From positions 62,001-126,000 of the forward strand of contig CABVDH010000002.1 of assembly GCA_902497065.1 (NCBI GenBank): a stretch of DNA of 64,000 bases, written 5' to 3'. Source of the stretch: an uncultured Collinsella sp. (lineage in GTDB: Bacteria; Actinomycetota; Coriobacteriia; Coriobacteriales; Coriobacteriaceae). Within the stretch, counting starts at the first letter, position 1. Every line of letters starts with the position of its first letter. This document shows, piece after piece, positions 35,779 through 44,091 of the stretch. The notes beneath the pieces are model-generated. The model did not search any database and was not told the origin of the DNA. It saw nothing but the letters and a program-made list of their open reading frames with translations. The position numbers and the translations under genes are program-made.

Positions 35779-37583
35779 AGCTCAACAAAACCACCGTCGG
35801 CGACAACAGCGAAAACGGAGCGCACAACATGGTCAAGCTCACTATCGATAATTGCGAGGTCGTGGTACCCGAGCACACCACGATCCTGGACGCGGCCAAG
35901 TCCGTCGGCATCCAAATTCCCACCCTGTGCTACCTGCGCGATCTAAACGAGATCGGCGGCTGCCGCGTGTGCGTGGTCGAGGTTGAGGGCTGCGACCAGC
36001 TGGTTGCCGCCTGCAACAACTACGTGCTCGATGGCATGGTGGTCCACACCAACAGCCCCAAGGCCCGCGAGGCGCGCCGCACCAACGTGCAGCTGCTGCT
36101 TTCGCAGCACGATTCACGCTGCACGAGCTGTGTGCGCAGCGGTAACTGCAACCTGCAGACCATTGCCAACGACCTGGGCATTTTCTATCTGCCGTTTCAA
36201 AGGCATTTGGCGGGCGAGGGCTGGGATTTCGATTTCCCCATCATCCGCGAAAACGACAAGTGCATTAAATGCATGCGCTGCATCAAGGTGTGCGAGAGCG
36301 TACAGGGCCTAGGGATTTGGGACCTGACCAACCGCGCCACGCATACCGCCGTGGGCACCCGCGGGCGCGTGCCGATCGGCAAGACCGATTGCGTCGCGTG
36401 CGGCCAGTGCATCACGCATTGCCCGACGGGCGCGCTGCGCGAGCGCGACGACACCGAGACCGTGTTTGACGCGCTCGCTAATCCCGACAAGATCGTGCTG
36501 GTGCAGATCGCGCCGGCCGTGCGCAGCGCCTGGGGCGAGGAACTCGGCATATCTCGCGAGGAAGCCACCGTTGAGCGCTTGGCCTGCGCGCTGCGCCGCG
36601 TGGGCTTTGAGTACGTGTTCGATACCGATTTCTCGGCCGACCTCACCATTATGGAGGAGGGCTCCGAGCTGCTCGAGCGCCTGGGCGCCGCCGCTAAGGG
36701 TGAGGGCGACAGCCGCGGCTGGCCCATGTTTACGAGCTGCTGCCCGGGCTGGGTGCGCTTTGTGAAGGCACGTTACCCCGAGTTTGTCGACAGCCTGTCC
36801 ACGTCAAAGTCGCCGCAGCAGATGTTCGGCGCTATCGCCAAGACCTACTACGCCAAGGTGCTGGGCGTGGAGCCCGAGCGCCTGTTCGTGGTGTCCGTGA
36901 TGCCGTGCACGGCCAAGAAGGCCGAGTGCGCGCTGCCGAGCATGGTGGGCGAGGGCGGCGCGCCCGACGTAGATGTTGCGCTGACGGTGCGCGAGATGGT
37001 GCGCATGATCCGCGCGAGCCACGTGAGCGTTGACACGCTGGTCGAGGAGCCGCTCGATACGCCGTTGGGCTTTGGCACGGGCGCGGGTGTGATCTTTGGC
37101 GCCACGGGCGGCGTGATGGAGGCCGCCGTGCGCTCGGCATATTACCTGGCGACGGGCAAGAACCCGGATGCCGACTTCTTCACTGACGTGCGCGGACTCG
37201 AGGGCTGGAAGGAGGCCGTGGCCGATATCGAGGGCACCAAGGTGCGCGTCGCCGTGGCGCACGGGCTGGGTAACGCCGCCCGTCTGCTCGACGCGATTCG
37301 CGACGGCCGCGTGGGCTATGACTTCGTCGAGGTCATGGCGTGCCCCGGCGGCTGCGTCGGTGGTGGCGGTCAGCCCATCCACGACGGTTGCGAGCTAGCT
37401 GCCGAGCGTGGCCAGGTGCTCTGGGGCCTCGATGCGAACGCCGAGATTCGCTTCTCGCATGAGAATCCTGATGTCCAGGCGTGCTACCGCGAGTTCTTAG
37501 GCGAGCCGCTCTCGCCACTGGCCGAGGAGCTGCTGCATACCGACCATCACGCATGGACGATGCCTAACGAGGGGACGTGCTAG
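35772..37583 (+). CDS. [FeFe] hydrogenase catalytic subunit
   Basis: A 603-residue cytoplasmic hydrogenase. The N-terminal [2Fe-2S] domain has CYLRDLNEIGGCRVC, then a His/Cys-ligated cluster region (CTSCVRSGNC), then two [4Fe-4S] clusters (CIKCMRCIKVC, CVACGQCITHC). The H-cluster motifs are TSCCPGW (321-327), MPCTAKKAE (377-385) and MACPGGCVGGGG around Cys524/Cys528. It lacks the small-subunit extension of short enzymes. The ATG at 35772 overlaps the previous stop and has GGGAGG upstream; ATG 35829 (MVKLTIDN) is an alternative. Maturases HydEFG are not in this window. Confidence 0.93.
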   Translation: MVELNKTTVGDNSENGAHNMVKLTIDNCEVVVPEHTTILDAAKSVGIQIPTLCYLRDLNEIGGCRVCVVEVEGCDQLVAACNNYVLDGMVVHTNSPKAREARRTNVQLLLSQHDSRCTSCVRSGNCNLQTIANDLGIFYLPFQRHLAGEGWDFDFPIIRENDKCIKCMRCIKVCESVQGLGIWDLTNRATHTAVGTRGRVPIGKTDCVACGQCITHCPTGALRERDDTETVFDALANPDKIVLVQIAPAVRSAWGEELGISREEATVERLACALRRVGFEYVFDTDFSADLTIMEEGSELLERLGAAAKGEGDSRGWPMFTSCCPGWVRFVKARYPEFVDSLSTSKSPQQMFGAIAKTYYAKVLGVEPERLFVVSVMPCTAKKAECALPSMVGEGGAPDVDVALTVREMVRMIRASHVSVDTLVEEPLDTPLGFGTGAGVIFGATGGVMEAAVRSAYYLATGKNPDADFFTDVRGLEGWKEAVADIEGTKVRVAVAHGLGNAARLLDAIRDGRVGYDFVEVMACPGGCVGGGGQPIHDGCELAAERGQVLWGLDANAEIRFSHENPDVQACYREFLGEPLSPLAEELLHTDHHAWTMPNEGTC

Positions 37584-37585
37584 CG

Positions 37586-38641
37586 ATGCGCGCGTTTGAT
37601 GTTGAGATGTCGCGCCGGGGGTTTGCCTCGGCGCTCGCCGCGGGCGCCCTGTCACTTGCGCTCGCGGGCTGTGGCGGCGGGGCTGCCGGTGCCGGGTCCG
37701 CCGCGGGCTCGGTTGCCACGGACGGCGCCGGTGCTGCCGCAGAGCCGGTCGAGGTGCACGTCGCCTCGCTCAAGGGTCCGACGTCGATCGGTCTGGTGCA
37801 GTTTATGGACCAGGCAGCCGATGGCGAGACGGACAATGAGTTCGACTTTGCGATCAACACTGCCGCCGACGAGATTGTGCCCAAGGTCATTCAGGGCGAT
37901 ATCGATATCGCCCTGGTGCCCGCCAACGTGGCGAGCGTGCTCTACAACAAGACCGAGGGCGCGGTGCAGGTCATCGACATCAACACGCTGGGCGTGCTGA
38001 ACGTGGTGACGGGCGACGCGAGTGTGGCCTCGTTTGGCGATCTGGCGGGCCATACCGTCTATATGACGGGCAAGGGCACCACGCCGGAGTACGTCATGAA
38101 CTACCTGCTGGAGCGCGCGGGCTTGGCCGGTCAGGTGGCGCTCGAGTTTAAGAGCGAGCCTACCGAGGTTCTCTCGGCTCTGCTTGCCGACCCGACTGCC
38201 GTGGGCGTGCTACCCGAGCCGTTCAAGACGGCGGCCATCGCCAAGAGCGAGGGCAAGCTGTCGGCACCGGTGAGCCTGACCGATGTGTGGGACGAGCTGG
38301 CAGGAGACACGGGCTCGCGCTTGCTGACGGGTGTGACCGTGGTGCGCCGTGCCTTTGCCGAGGAGCATCCCGAGGCCGTGGCGGAATTCCTGAGCTGCCA
38401 TGTTGCGAGCGTTGAGGCCGTGAACGCGGCGCCGGCGGACTGGGCGCAGGCCGTGGTCGATGCGGGCATCGTGGATAACGCCACGATTGCCGAAAAGGCG
38501 ATTCCCGGGTGCATGCTTGTCTGCCAGACAGGGAAGGATATGAAGGCCGCGCTCGGTGGGTACCTGAAGGTGCTGGCCGATGCGGACGCGAGCGCCGTGG
38601 GCAGCAAGCTCCCGGCTGATGATTTCTACTACATGGAGTAA
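37586..38641 (+). CDS. ABC substrate-binding lipoprotein, NMT1/SsuA-like
   Basis: A 351-residue exported lipoprotein. The signal has SRRGFASAL (Tat-like twin Arg) and the lipobox LALAGCGGG. The mature part matches two-lobed NMT1/TauA-type binding proteins, with GPTSIGLVQFM and GDIDIALVPANVA motifs. It starts 2 bp after the hydrogenase stop and is followed by the permease-ATPase gene, so all four genes read as one unit. Ligands of relatives include sulfonates, thiamine precursors and nitrate; the actual ligand is unknown. Confidence 0.88.
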   Translation: MRAFDVEMSRRGFASALAAGALSLALAGCGGGAAGAGSAAGSVATDGAGAAAEPVEVHVASLKGPTSIGLVQFMDQAADGETDNEFDFAINTAADEIVPKVIQGDIDIALVPANVASVLYNKTEGAVQVIDINTLGVLNVVTGDASVASFGDLAGHTVYMTGKGTTPEYVMNYLLERAGLAGQVALEFKSEPTEVLSALLADPTAVGVLPEPFKTAAIAKSEGKLSAPVSLTDVWDELAGDTGSRLLTGVTVVRRAFAEEHPEAVAEFLSCHVASVEAVNAAPADWAQAVVDAGIVDNATIAEKAIPGCMLVCQTGKDMKAALGGYLKVLADADASAVGSKLPADDFYYME

Positions 38642-38644
38642 CCC

Positions 38645-40024
38645 GTGCGTGCGTTTGCTCGACAAATGATAGAGCGTATGAAGGCGGTGGCGGCAGCAGG
38701 TGCCGTTGCCGCCTTTTGGCTTGCCGTGTGGGTCTTCGTGGCGGCGCTGGTGGCACAGCCGCTGATTTTGCCGGGTCCGGGTGCTGTTGTGGTGGCGTTG
38801 CTGCGGCTGGTATGCGATGCCGGCACGTGGGCGATTCTGGCGGGCTCGGGTGCGCGGATTCTAGGCGGTTTGGCGCTTGCCGCGGTGTGCGGTGGTTTGC
38901 TGGCCGGAATTTCGTCGCGCTCGCGGGCGTTTGCCCGCTTGGTGGCTCCGGCGCTTTCGTTTGTTAAGGCGACGCCGGTTGCCTGCGTGGTGGTCCTGCT
39001 GCTCATTTGGCTGGGGTCGGCGCGCGTAAGCATTGCGGCCGTCTTTTTGATGGCGCTGCCGGGAGTGTATTTTTCGCTGGTCGAGGGCTTGACGCAAGCG
39101 GATAAACCGCTGGAGCAGATGTTTCGTCTGCATGGCGTGCGGGGTTGGCGACTGTTTTGTGCCCACACCTGGCGCGAAGTCCTGCCGTTTGTGCTTTCGT
39201 GCGCCCGCGCCGTGATTGGCATGAGCTGGAAGGCCGGCGTGGCGGCGGAGCTGATCGGCATGGCGGTGGGCACCGTGGGTGAGCGCATCTATCAGGCGAA
39301 GCTGCTCATCGAGACGGCTGACCTGCTGGCGTGGACCGTGTTGGTCGTGGCGGCATCGTGGGCATGCGAGCGCGTGCTGGTGTGGCTGCTGCGGGCTTCG
39401 GGGCCCGCAGCATGGCGTGCTGCTGTGCGGGCGCATGGGCGTTGTCCTCGCGGACGTGCAGGCGGCTCTGCTGGCGGCAGGGCTGCTGCGGAGCTTGCGC
39501 TCGCCGTGGGCGATCGCGCTCCCTGGGCTCCGGCGCTCGACGGACTGGGGCTTCGTGTGCCCGCCGGTGGGCGCGCCTGCGTGATGGGCACCTCGGGCGT
39601 GGGCAAGTCGACGCTGCTTGCGCTGGCGGCGGGGGAGTGCGCGCCGTGCTCCATGGTGTTTCAGGATGTGCGCCTGGTAGAGGGCGCCTCGGCTTTGGAT
39701 AACGTGCTGGTGTGCGCCGACGCGCGCGTGGACGCCTCGAGTGCCGCGGCCCTGTTGCGCCTGCTGGTGCCGGGGGTCGATGTGCATGCTCGTGTGGCCG
39801 AGCTCTCGGGCGGGCAGCGCCGTCGCGTCGAGATTGCCCGAGCCCTGCTGTGTCCGGGCGGCGCAGTGATTCTGGACGAGCCCTTTACCGGCCTAGATAC
39901 CGCTGCGCGCGACGCATGCGCCGAGGTCGTGCTCGACTTGCTCGACGGCCGCATGCTGTTGCTTGCTACGCACGATGCCGTCGACGCTCAGGCCCTCAAT
40001 ATCTCGGACATCATCACGCTCTAA
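38645..40024 (+). CDS. ABC transporter permease-ATPase fusion
   Basis: A 459-residue protein joining two normally separate subunits. Residues 1-255 are an SsuC/TauC-like permease with about six helices and the EAA-like loop (MFRLHGVRGWRLFCAHTW). An Arg/Gly/Ala linker (about 256-295) leads to an SsuB-like ATPase: Walker A GTSGVGKST, signature LSGGQRRRVEIARAL, Walker B VILDEPFTGLD, His-loop LLATHDAV. The ATPase is short, about 165 residues, with a brief Walker A to signature spacing. GTG 38645 follows GGAG and lies 3 bp past the binding protein. Confidence 0.88.
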   Translation: MRAFARQMIERMKAVAAAGAVAAFWLAVWVFVAALVAQPLILPGPGAVVVALLRLVCDAGTWAILAGSGARILGGLALAAVCGGLLAGISSRSRAFARLVAPALSFVKATPVACVVVLLLIWLGSARVSIAAVFLMALPGVYFSLVEGLTQADKPLEQMFRLHGVRGWRLFCAHTWREVLPFVLSCARAVIGMSWKAGVAAELIGMAVGTVGERIYQAKLLIETADLLAWTVLVVAASWACERVLVWLLRASGPAAWRAAVRAHGRCPRGRAGGSAGGRAAAELALAVGDRAPWAPALDGLGLRVPAGGRACVMGTSGVGKSTLLALAAGECAPCSMVFQDVRLVEGASALDNVLVCADARVDASSAAALLRLLVPGVDVHARVAELSGGQRRRVEIARALLCPGGAVILDEPFTGLDTAARDACAEVVLDLLDGRMLLLATHDAVDAQALNISDIITL

Positions 40025-40097
40025 ATACTTACTCAGCAACAAAATGATCCGTTTTTTCTCCGTCCCCATAGGGTTGGGTATGGTATTCTATCTGCGG

Positions 40098-40126
40098 GGT
40101 AATACTTAGGATTCCCAAGTAATACC
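40098..40126. promoter_or_regulatory. 29-bp palindrome upstream of the DinJ-like gene
   Basis: GGTAATACTTAGG-ATT-CCCAAGTAATACC pairs at 11 of 13 positions. It is a candidate operator about 115 bp before ATG 40241; antitoxins of this family bind such palindromes. A second inverted repeat, GATGCGGGCCA/TGGCCCGCATC (40149-40159/40195-40205), may fold in the leader. Confidence 0.5.
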
Positions 40127-40240
40127 AACGCAGTAGAAACAAACTCCAGATGCGGGCCAATCGGGTTGCCTTCACAGCCCGTCGCCCAGCCGCGTGGCCC
40201 GCATCTATCCGCACCACCGTCGTTTCAAAAAGGAATCGCC

Positions 40241-40444
40241 ATGGCAGAAAACATGACCCCGGTTGTCGCGAAGGTCTTGCCCGAGGAAAAGGCGGCCTTC
40301 GCGGCGGCAACCCAACTCGTAGGCACCACGCCGTCCAACGCCATCCGCATGTTCATCGCCGCGTTCAATCGCTGCGGCACCTTCCCGTTCGACATCTCGC
40401 CCAGCGGGGCCTTTGGCACTGCGCCTGATTCTCATCAACAATGA
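40241..40444 (+). CDS. RelB/DinJ-type antitoxin, no adjacent toxin
   Basis: A 67-residue ribbon-helix-helix protein. The LPEEKAAFAAA strand-helix and TTPSNAIRMFIAAF helix match DinJ/RelB antitoxins, as does the ending CGTFPFDI. AAAAAGGA precedes ATG 40241. Normally a YafQ/RelE toxin follows; here a palindromic repeat and a CPBP protease gene follow, so this is an orphan antitoxin or a solitary regulator. The palindrome upstream fits autoregulation. Confidence 0.82.
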   Translation: MAENMTPVVAKVLPEEKAAFAAATQLVGTTPSNAIRMFIAAFNRCGTFPFDISPSGAFGTAPDSHQQ

Positions 40445-40454
40445 CTGTCCCAAA

Positions 40455-40516
40455 CTGCCGGCACTTGGGGACGTTCCTTTTCTGCCGGCAGTTAAGGAAC
40501 ATCCCTAAGTGCCGGG
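40455..40516. repeat. Palindromic GTGCCGGCA element
   Basis: A near-perfect palindrome of about 60 bp: CCGGCACTTGGGGACGTTCC pairs with GGAACATCCCTAAGTGCCGG around TTTCTGCCGGCAGTTA. It is an inverted relative of the 51-bp repeats at 28866 and 33709. Confidence 0.85.
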
Positions 40517-40532
40517 TTTTGAGGAGGTTGGC

Positions 40533-41447
40533 ATGCTCAACGCGATGATTTGGGCACTTGCCTGTTTTGGCGTCGTCGCTGCCGATATTGCCCTGAGCGT
40601 CGTTTTGTTCTCCGCCCTTGGCGTCGCATCGGTGCTCATGGGTTTTTCGCCCTATGACCTCGACATTCAATTGCTTCAGGCCGTCGCGCAGACGGCATCG
40701 TTTTTGATGGCGCTGCTGTGGTGGCGTTATCTGTGGCCGCGTTCGTTTATGGCACGCCGGCAAAGCGAGCACCCGCTCGGCGGGGGAGCGCGTGGGGCGT
40801 GGAAACGCATCGCCTACGTTATCGTGATTGGCCTGGCCCTGCAGGTGGTCGTTGGCTACGTGACCGACGCCGTGCTGTCGCTGCTGCCCGAGGCTGCGGC
40901 CGACTACAGCGAGCTTGTCGAGGAAACAGGCATGGGCGACACTAGCTATCTCGACGTTCTGACTACGGTACTCGGCGCCCCATTTTGTGAAGAGCTGCTG
41001 GTGCGCGGCATTATTTTCGAGTTTTCGCTCCGAGCGTTTAATCCGCAGTGCCGCCCACTTTGGAAGCGCCGGCGTCGTGCGAGCGCGCAGGACGGCGCCA
41101 TGGTGCCCTGGGCGGCCCCAAGTACGTGGGGTATCGCAGCGGCGATTGTACTGCAGGCGGCAATCTTCGGTTTTATGCACATGAATTGGGTGCAGGGTTG
41201 CTACGCGGGTGCCGCTGGCCTCATCTTTGGTTGGGTGCTCGTGACGACCGGAAAGCTCCGCTACACGATTCTGCTGCACTTTGCCTTTAACGCCGGGTCG
41301 TACCTCATGGGCCTGCTGTGGTTTGTGAATACACCGCTCGACGTGGTGGTCACGGTTGGCATCGCCGGCTTTGTGCTGGTAGAGTCGATGCGCTCGCTGC
41401 TACGATTGTGCATTCCCGTGTCGCGCGAAGCTGATCGGTCTGAGTAA
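40533..41447 (+). CDS. CPBP-family intramembrane metalloprotease
   Basis: A 304-residue polytopic protein of the CAAX/bacteriocin-processing (CPBP) family, glutamic-type intramembrane proteases. Catalytic motifs are EELLVRG, FGFMHMNW and HFAFN in successive helices. GAGGAGG precedes ATG 40533. Some relatives mature or protect against peptides; the RiPP cluster lies 8 kb away, but no direct link is visible. Neighbours are the orphan antitoxin and a convergent AraC regulator. Confidence 0.88.
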   Translation: MLNAMIWALACFGVVAADIALSVVLFSALGVASVLMGFSPYDLDIQLLQAVAQTASFLMALLWWRYLWPRSFMARRQSEHPLGGGARGAWKRIAYVIVIGLALQVVVGYVTDAVLSLLPEAAADYSELVEETGMGDTSYLDVLTTVLGAPFCEELLVRGIIFEFSLRAFNPQCRPLWKRRRRASAQDGAMVPWAAPSTWGIAAAIVLQAAIFGFMHMNWVQGCYAGAAGLIFGWVLVTTGKLRYTILLHFAFNAGSYLMGLLWFVNTPLDVVVTVGIAGFVLVESMRSLLRLCIPVSREADRSE

Positions 41448-41455
41448 TAACGCCT

Positions 41456-42448
41456 TTAACTAGACCGATGCGTCCTGAACGCACCTGGCGTTTCGCCGAA
41501 TGTTTCTTTAAATTTTGAGTAAAAGAATGACATGTTGGATATGCCGACTTTTCGGGCTACATACTGCACGCTGCGCTCGGTGTTATTGAGAAGATATGCC
41601 GCCTCTGTGAGCTGCTGGTTGAGCTTGATTTGCGAAAACGTTTTGCCGGTTTTTTGCTTGATCAAGCTGCTGAGATAGCTGGTGCTATAACCCGTATCGC
41701 TCGCAATGCTTTCGAGCGTGCAGTCGCCGTAACTTCGCTCAATATGATTCAGAATCGACACGATGCGTTCGTCCGACATGATCGCCTGGTTATCAGTTGC
41801 GGAGCGTCGGTACAGTCCTCGAATGAGAACAAGGAATAGGCTGACGGCGAGGTGCCTCATGAGTTCATTGGAATAGGCATCTTTAAAGTGATATTCGATA
41901 AAAAGCATCTCGATGAGGCGTCGCGCATGTCGGGCGTATTCCTCTGGAAGAATGAGATATTTTCGGGCCTCGCGGTTTTTGGACACAAAATCAAATAGAA
42001 GATTCGTTAATGGTGACGCGCCGGGTAGCTGGCTCAGGAACAACGAATCGAACATTTCTTTTTTGAAGACGATCGAAATGACGATATCATGCTCGCCCTT
42101 AACGTATGGAACGCTTCTGACTACGCCGGTGTTGCAAATGAGCACGTCGCCCTTTTTAAGGAGTAGTCGCCGTTCGTTGACGATAAACGTGCAGACGCCG
42201 TCGTACACGTAGTTAAGCTCCATATCCCGATTGATATGAGGAGGAATATCGGTAAAGCGCGACTCCTTGATAAGGCCCACGGGGTTTTCGTCGAGAGTTT
42301 CTTTCCAATCAAACAGATAGACCTCTTCGCCGTTAATGGTTGTGGTTTCCACCCTGTTATATCGCGGGCTGAGCTCTCCCGGATGTGTGCGATGCCACTC
42401 TTCGGTCTCGGTATGCGTATAGAGCAGCTGTTTGAGATTCGAATCCAT
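41456..42448 (-). CDS. AraC-family transcriptional regulator
   Basis: A 330-residue regulator: an N-terminal cupin-like sensor (about 60-150, with PPHINRDMELNYVYDG) and a C-terminal AraC domain with two helix-turn-helices (LESIASDTGYSTSYLSSL; VQYVARKVGISNMSFFYSKF). It is divergent from the beta-glucoside GH1/EIIBC pair, which it probably controls in response to the sugar or its phosphate. GGAG precedes ATG 42448. The gene has lower G+C than the core genes. Confidence 0.92.
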   Translation of the reverse strand: MDSNLKQLLYTHTETEEWHRTHPGELSPRYNRVETTTINGEEVYLFDWKETLDENPVGLIKESRFTDIPPHINRDMELNYVYDGVCTFIVNERRLLLKKGDVLICNTGVVRSVPYVKGEHDIVISIVFKKEMFDSLFLSQLPGASPLTNLLFDFVSKNREARKYLILPEEYARHARRLIEMLFIEYHFKDAYSNELMRHLAVSLFLVLIRGLYRRSATDNQAIMSDERIVSILNHIERSYGDCTLESIASDTGYSTSYLSSLIKQKTGKTFSQIKLNQQLTEAAYLLNNTERSVQYVARKVGISNMSFFYSKFKETFGETPGAFRTHRSS

Positions 42449-42452
42449 GGGG

Positions 42453-42583
42453 TGCTCCAGCGGTGAACGGTAGAATCGATACCTTGAACGGTATTATATC
42501 TAAAAAAATGTTATAAAGCCACGCTTTCTATGCGATATCTTATGCATCTTGTTCTTCCTAGTATTGGGTTATCCGCTGGAGCA
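42453..42583. promoter_or_regulatory. Divergent control region of the AraC and GH1 genes
   Basis: The exact inverted repeat TGCTCCAGCGG (42453-42463) and CCGCTGGAGCA (42573-42583) places the same leader sequence close to both start codons. Between them is A+T-rich DNA with TATAAAG and ATTATA boxes facing both ways. Confidence 0.55.
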
Positions 42584-42601
42584 TCCGATCAAGGAGGGCA
42601 A

Positions 42602-44080
42602 ATGGGTAAGTTAAAACATGGGTTTGACTCCGACTTTTTATGGGGCGGAGCCATATCGTGCTCGCAGGCCGATGGCGCCTGGAATGAGGGCGGAAAGGGA
42701 AAGTCGACGCAGGATTGTCGATGGCTGGATGGTACCTGGACTCATGACCAGATTGAGGACAAGCATCAAAACAACCCATTCTGCCATGACGAGCTAATGA
42801 ACGCTCTCGCAGATGATGGCGTTGAGTTCTACCCGTTTAGGCGTGGCAACGACTTCTATCATCACTATCGTGAGGACATCGCGCTTTTTGCGGAGATGGG
42901 CCTCAAGCTGTTCCGCACCTCTATTTGCTGGAGCCGAATCTATCCTAACGGAGATGACCTTGAGCCTAACCGCGAAGGCATCGAGTGGTATCGAAGCATG
43001 CTGGGTGAGTGCAAAAAGCACGGCATTAAGACCTTCGTCACCATGCTCCACTATGACATCCCGGTAAATCTTGTCACCACATATGGGGGATGGAAGAATC
43101 GCAAGACGATTGACTTCTTCGCCCGCTATGTCGAGACAATCGTTACGGAATTGGGCGATCTGGTCGATTTCTGGCTGCCTTTTAACGAGTTCAATGCAGC
43201 GCGTTTTTCGCCTTGGGACGGGGTCTGTCTGGTCAAAGACGAAGAGGGGGAGAACTTCGATCGAGCCATCTTCCAGTGCCTGCACCATGAGTTCGTTGCC
43301 AATGCGCGTGCCGTCGAGATTGTCCATCGTCTTTCGCCCGATACTCCCGTTGGCGGCATGATCGCTCGATTCTGTACGTATCCCGCCACCTGCCGTCCCG
43401 AAGATAACATGCAGGCTATTCACGACGACCAGTATTCCAACTGGTTCTATACGGACGTGATGGCTCGCGGAAAATACCCCGCTTATATGAATCGCTATTT
43501 CGATGCGTGCGATATCGAGATTCAAATGGAACCGGGCGATGAAGAGCTCATCGCTCGCAACACGGTCGACTTCCTGGCCTTCTCGTACTACTTTTCCCAG
43601 GTATCCACCTGCGATCAGGGATGGGAGAAGACTGCGGGCAATCTGGTCATGGCAAACAAGAACCCTTATCTCGAGACGAGTGAGTGGGGCTGGCAGCTCG
43701 ATCCCATTGGCCTGAGGGTTACCCTTAACCAGATGTATGACCGCTATGGGCTGCCTCTGTATATCGCCGAGAACGGCCTCGGTACATCTGACGTGGTCGA
43801 GGAGGATGGCAGCATCCACGACGAGTATCGAATCGATTATTTGCGCCAGCACATAAAGTGCCTTAAAGAGGCGGTGATCGATGGCGTTGACGTGCGCGGA
43901 TATATGATCTGGGGATTCATTGACCTTGTTGCCTGCGGTCCTCTTACGATGGACAAGCGCTACGGGCTTATCTATGTCGATCTGGATAATTGCGGCCACG
44001 GCACTGCGAAGCGCTTGCGTAAAGACTCTTTCTATTGGTACCAGAAATGCATCGCCACCAATGGCGAAGACCTTGGGTAG
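42602..44080 (+). CDS. GH1 6-phospho-beta-glucosidase
   Basis: A 492-residue TIM-barrel glycosidase that cleaves beta-glucoside 6-phosphates. The acid/base Glu196 lies in PFNEF and the nucleophile Glu390 in IAENGLG. The phosphate-binding loop reads ACGPLTMDKRYG: Lys and Tyr are kept, but the Ser found in LacG and BglA enzymes aligns with Cys or Gly here, so specificity needs care. AAGGAGG precedes ATG 42602; the longer frame to 42530 has no ribosome site. The EIIBC gene follows 11 bp later. Confidence 0.92.
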   Translation: MGKLKHGFDSDFLWGGAISCSQADGAWNEGGKGKSTQDCRWLDGTWTHDQIEDKHQNNPFCHDELMNALADDGVEFYPFRRGNDFYHHYREDIALFAEMGLKLFRTSICWSRIYPNGDDLEPNREGIEWYRSMLGECKKHGIKTFVTMLHYDIPVNLVTTYGGWKNRKTIDFFARYVETIVTELGDLVDFWLPFNEFNAARFSPWDGVCLVKDEEGENFDRAIFQCLHHEFVANARAVEIVHRLSPDTPVGGMIARFCTYPATCRPEDNMQAIHDDQYSNWFYTDVMARGKYPAYMNRYFDACDIEIQMEPGDEELIARNTVDFLAFSYYFSQVSTCDQGWEKTAGNLVMANKNPYLETSEWGWQLDPIGLRVTLNQMYDRYGLPLYIAENGLGTSDVVEEDGSIHDEYRIDYLRQHIKCLKEAVIDGVDVRGYMIWGFIDLVACGPLTMDKRYGLIYVDLDNCGHGTAKRLRKDSFYWYQKCIATNGEDLG

Positions 44081-44091
44081 GAGTGATTGTT

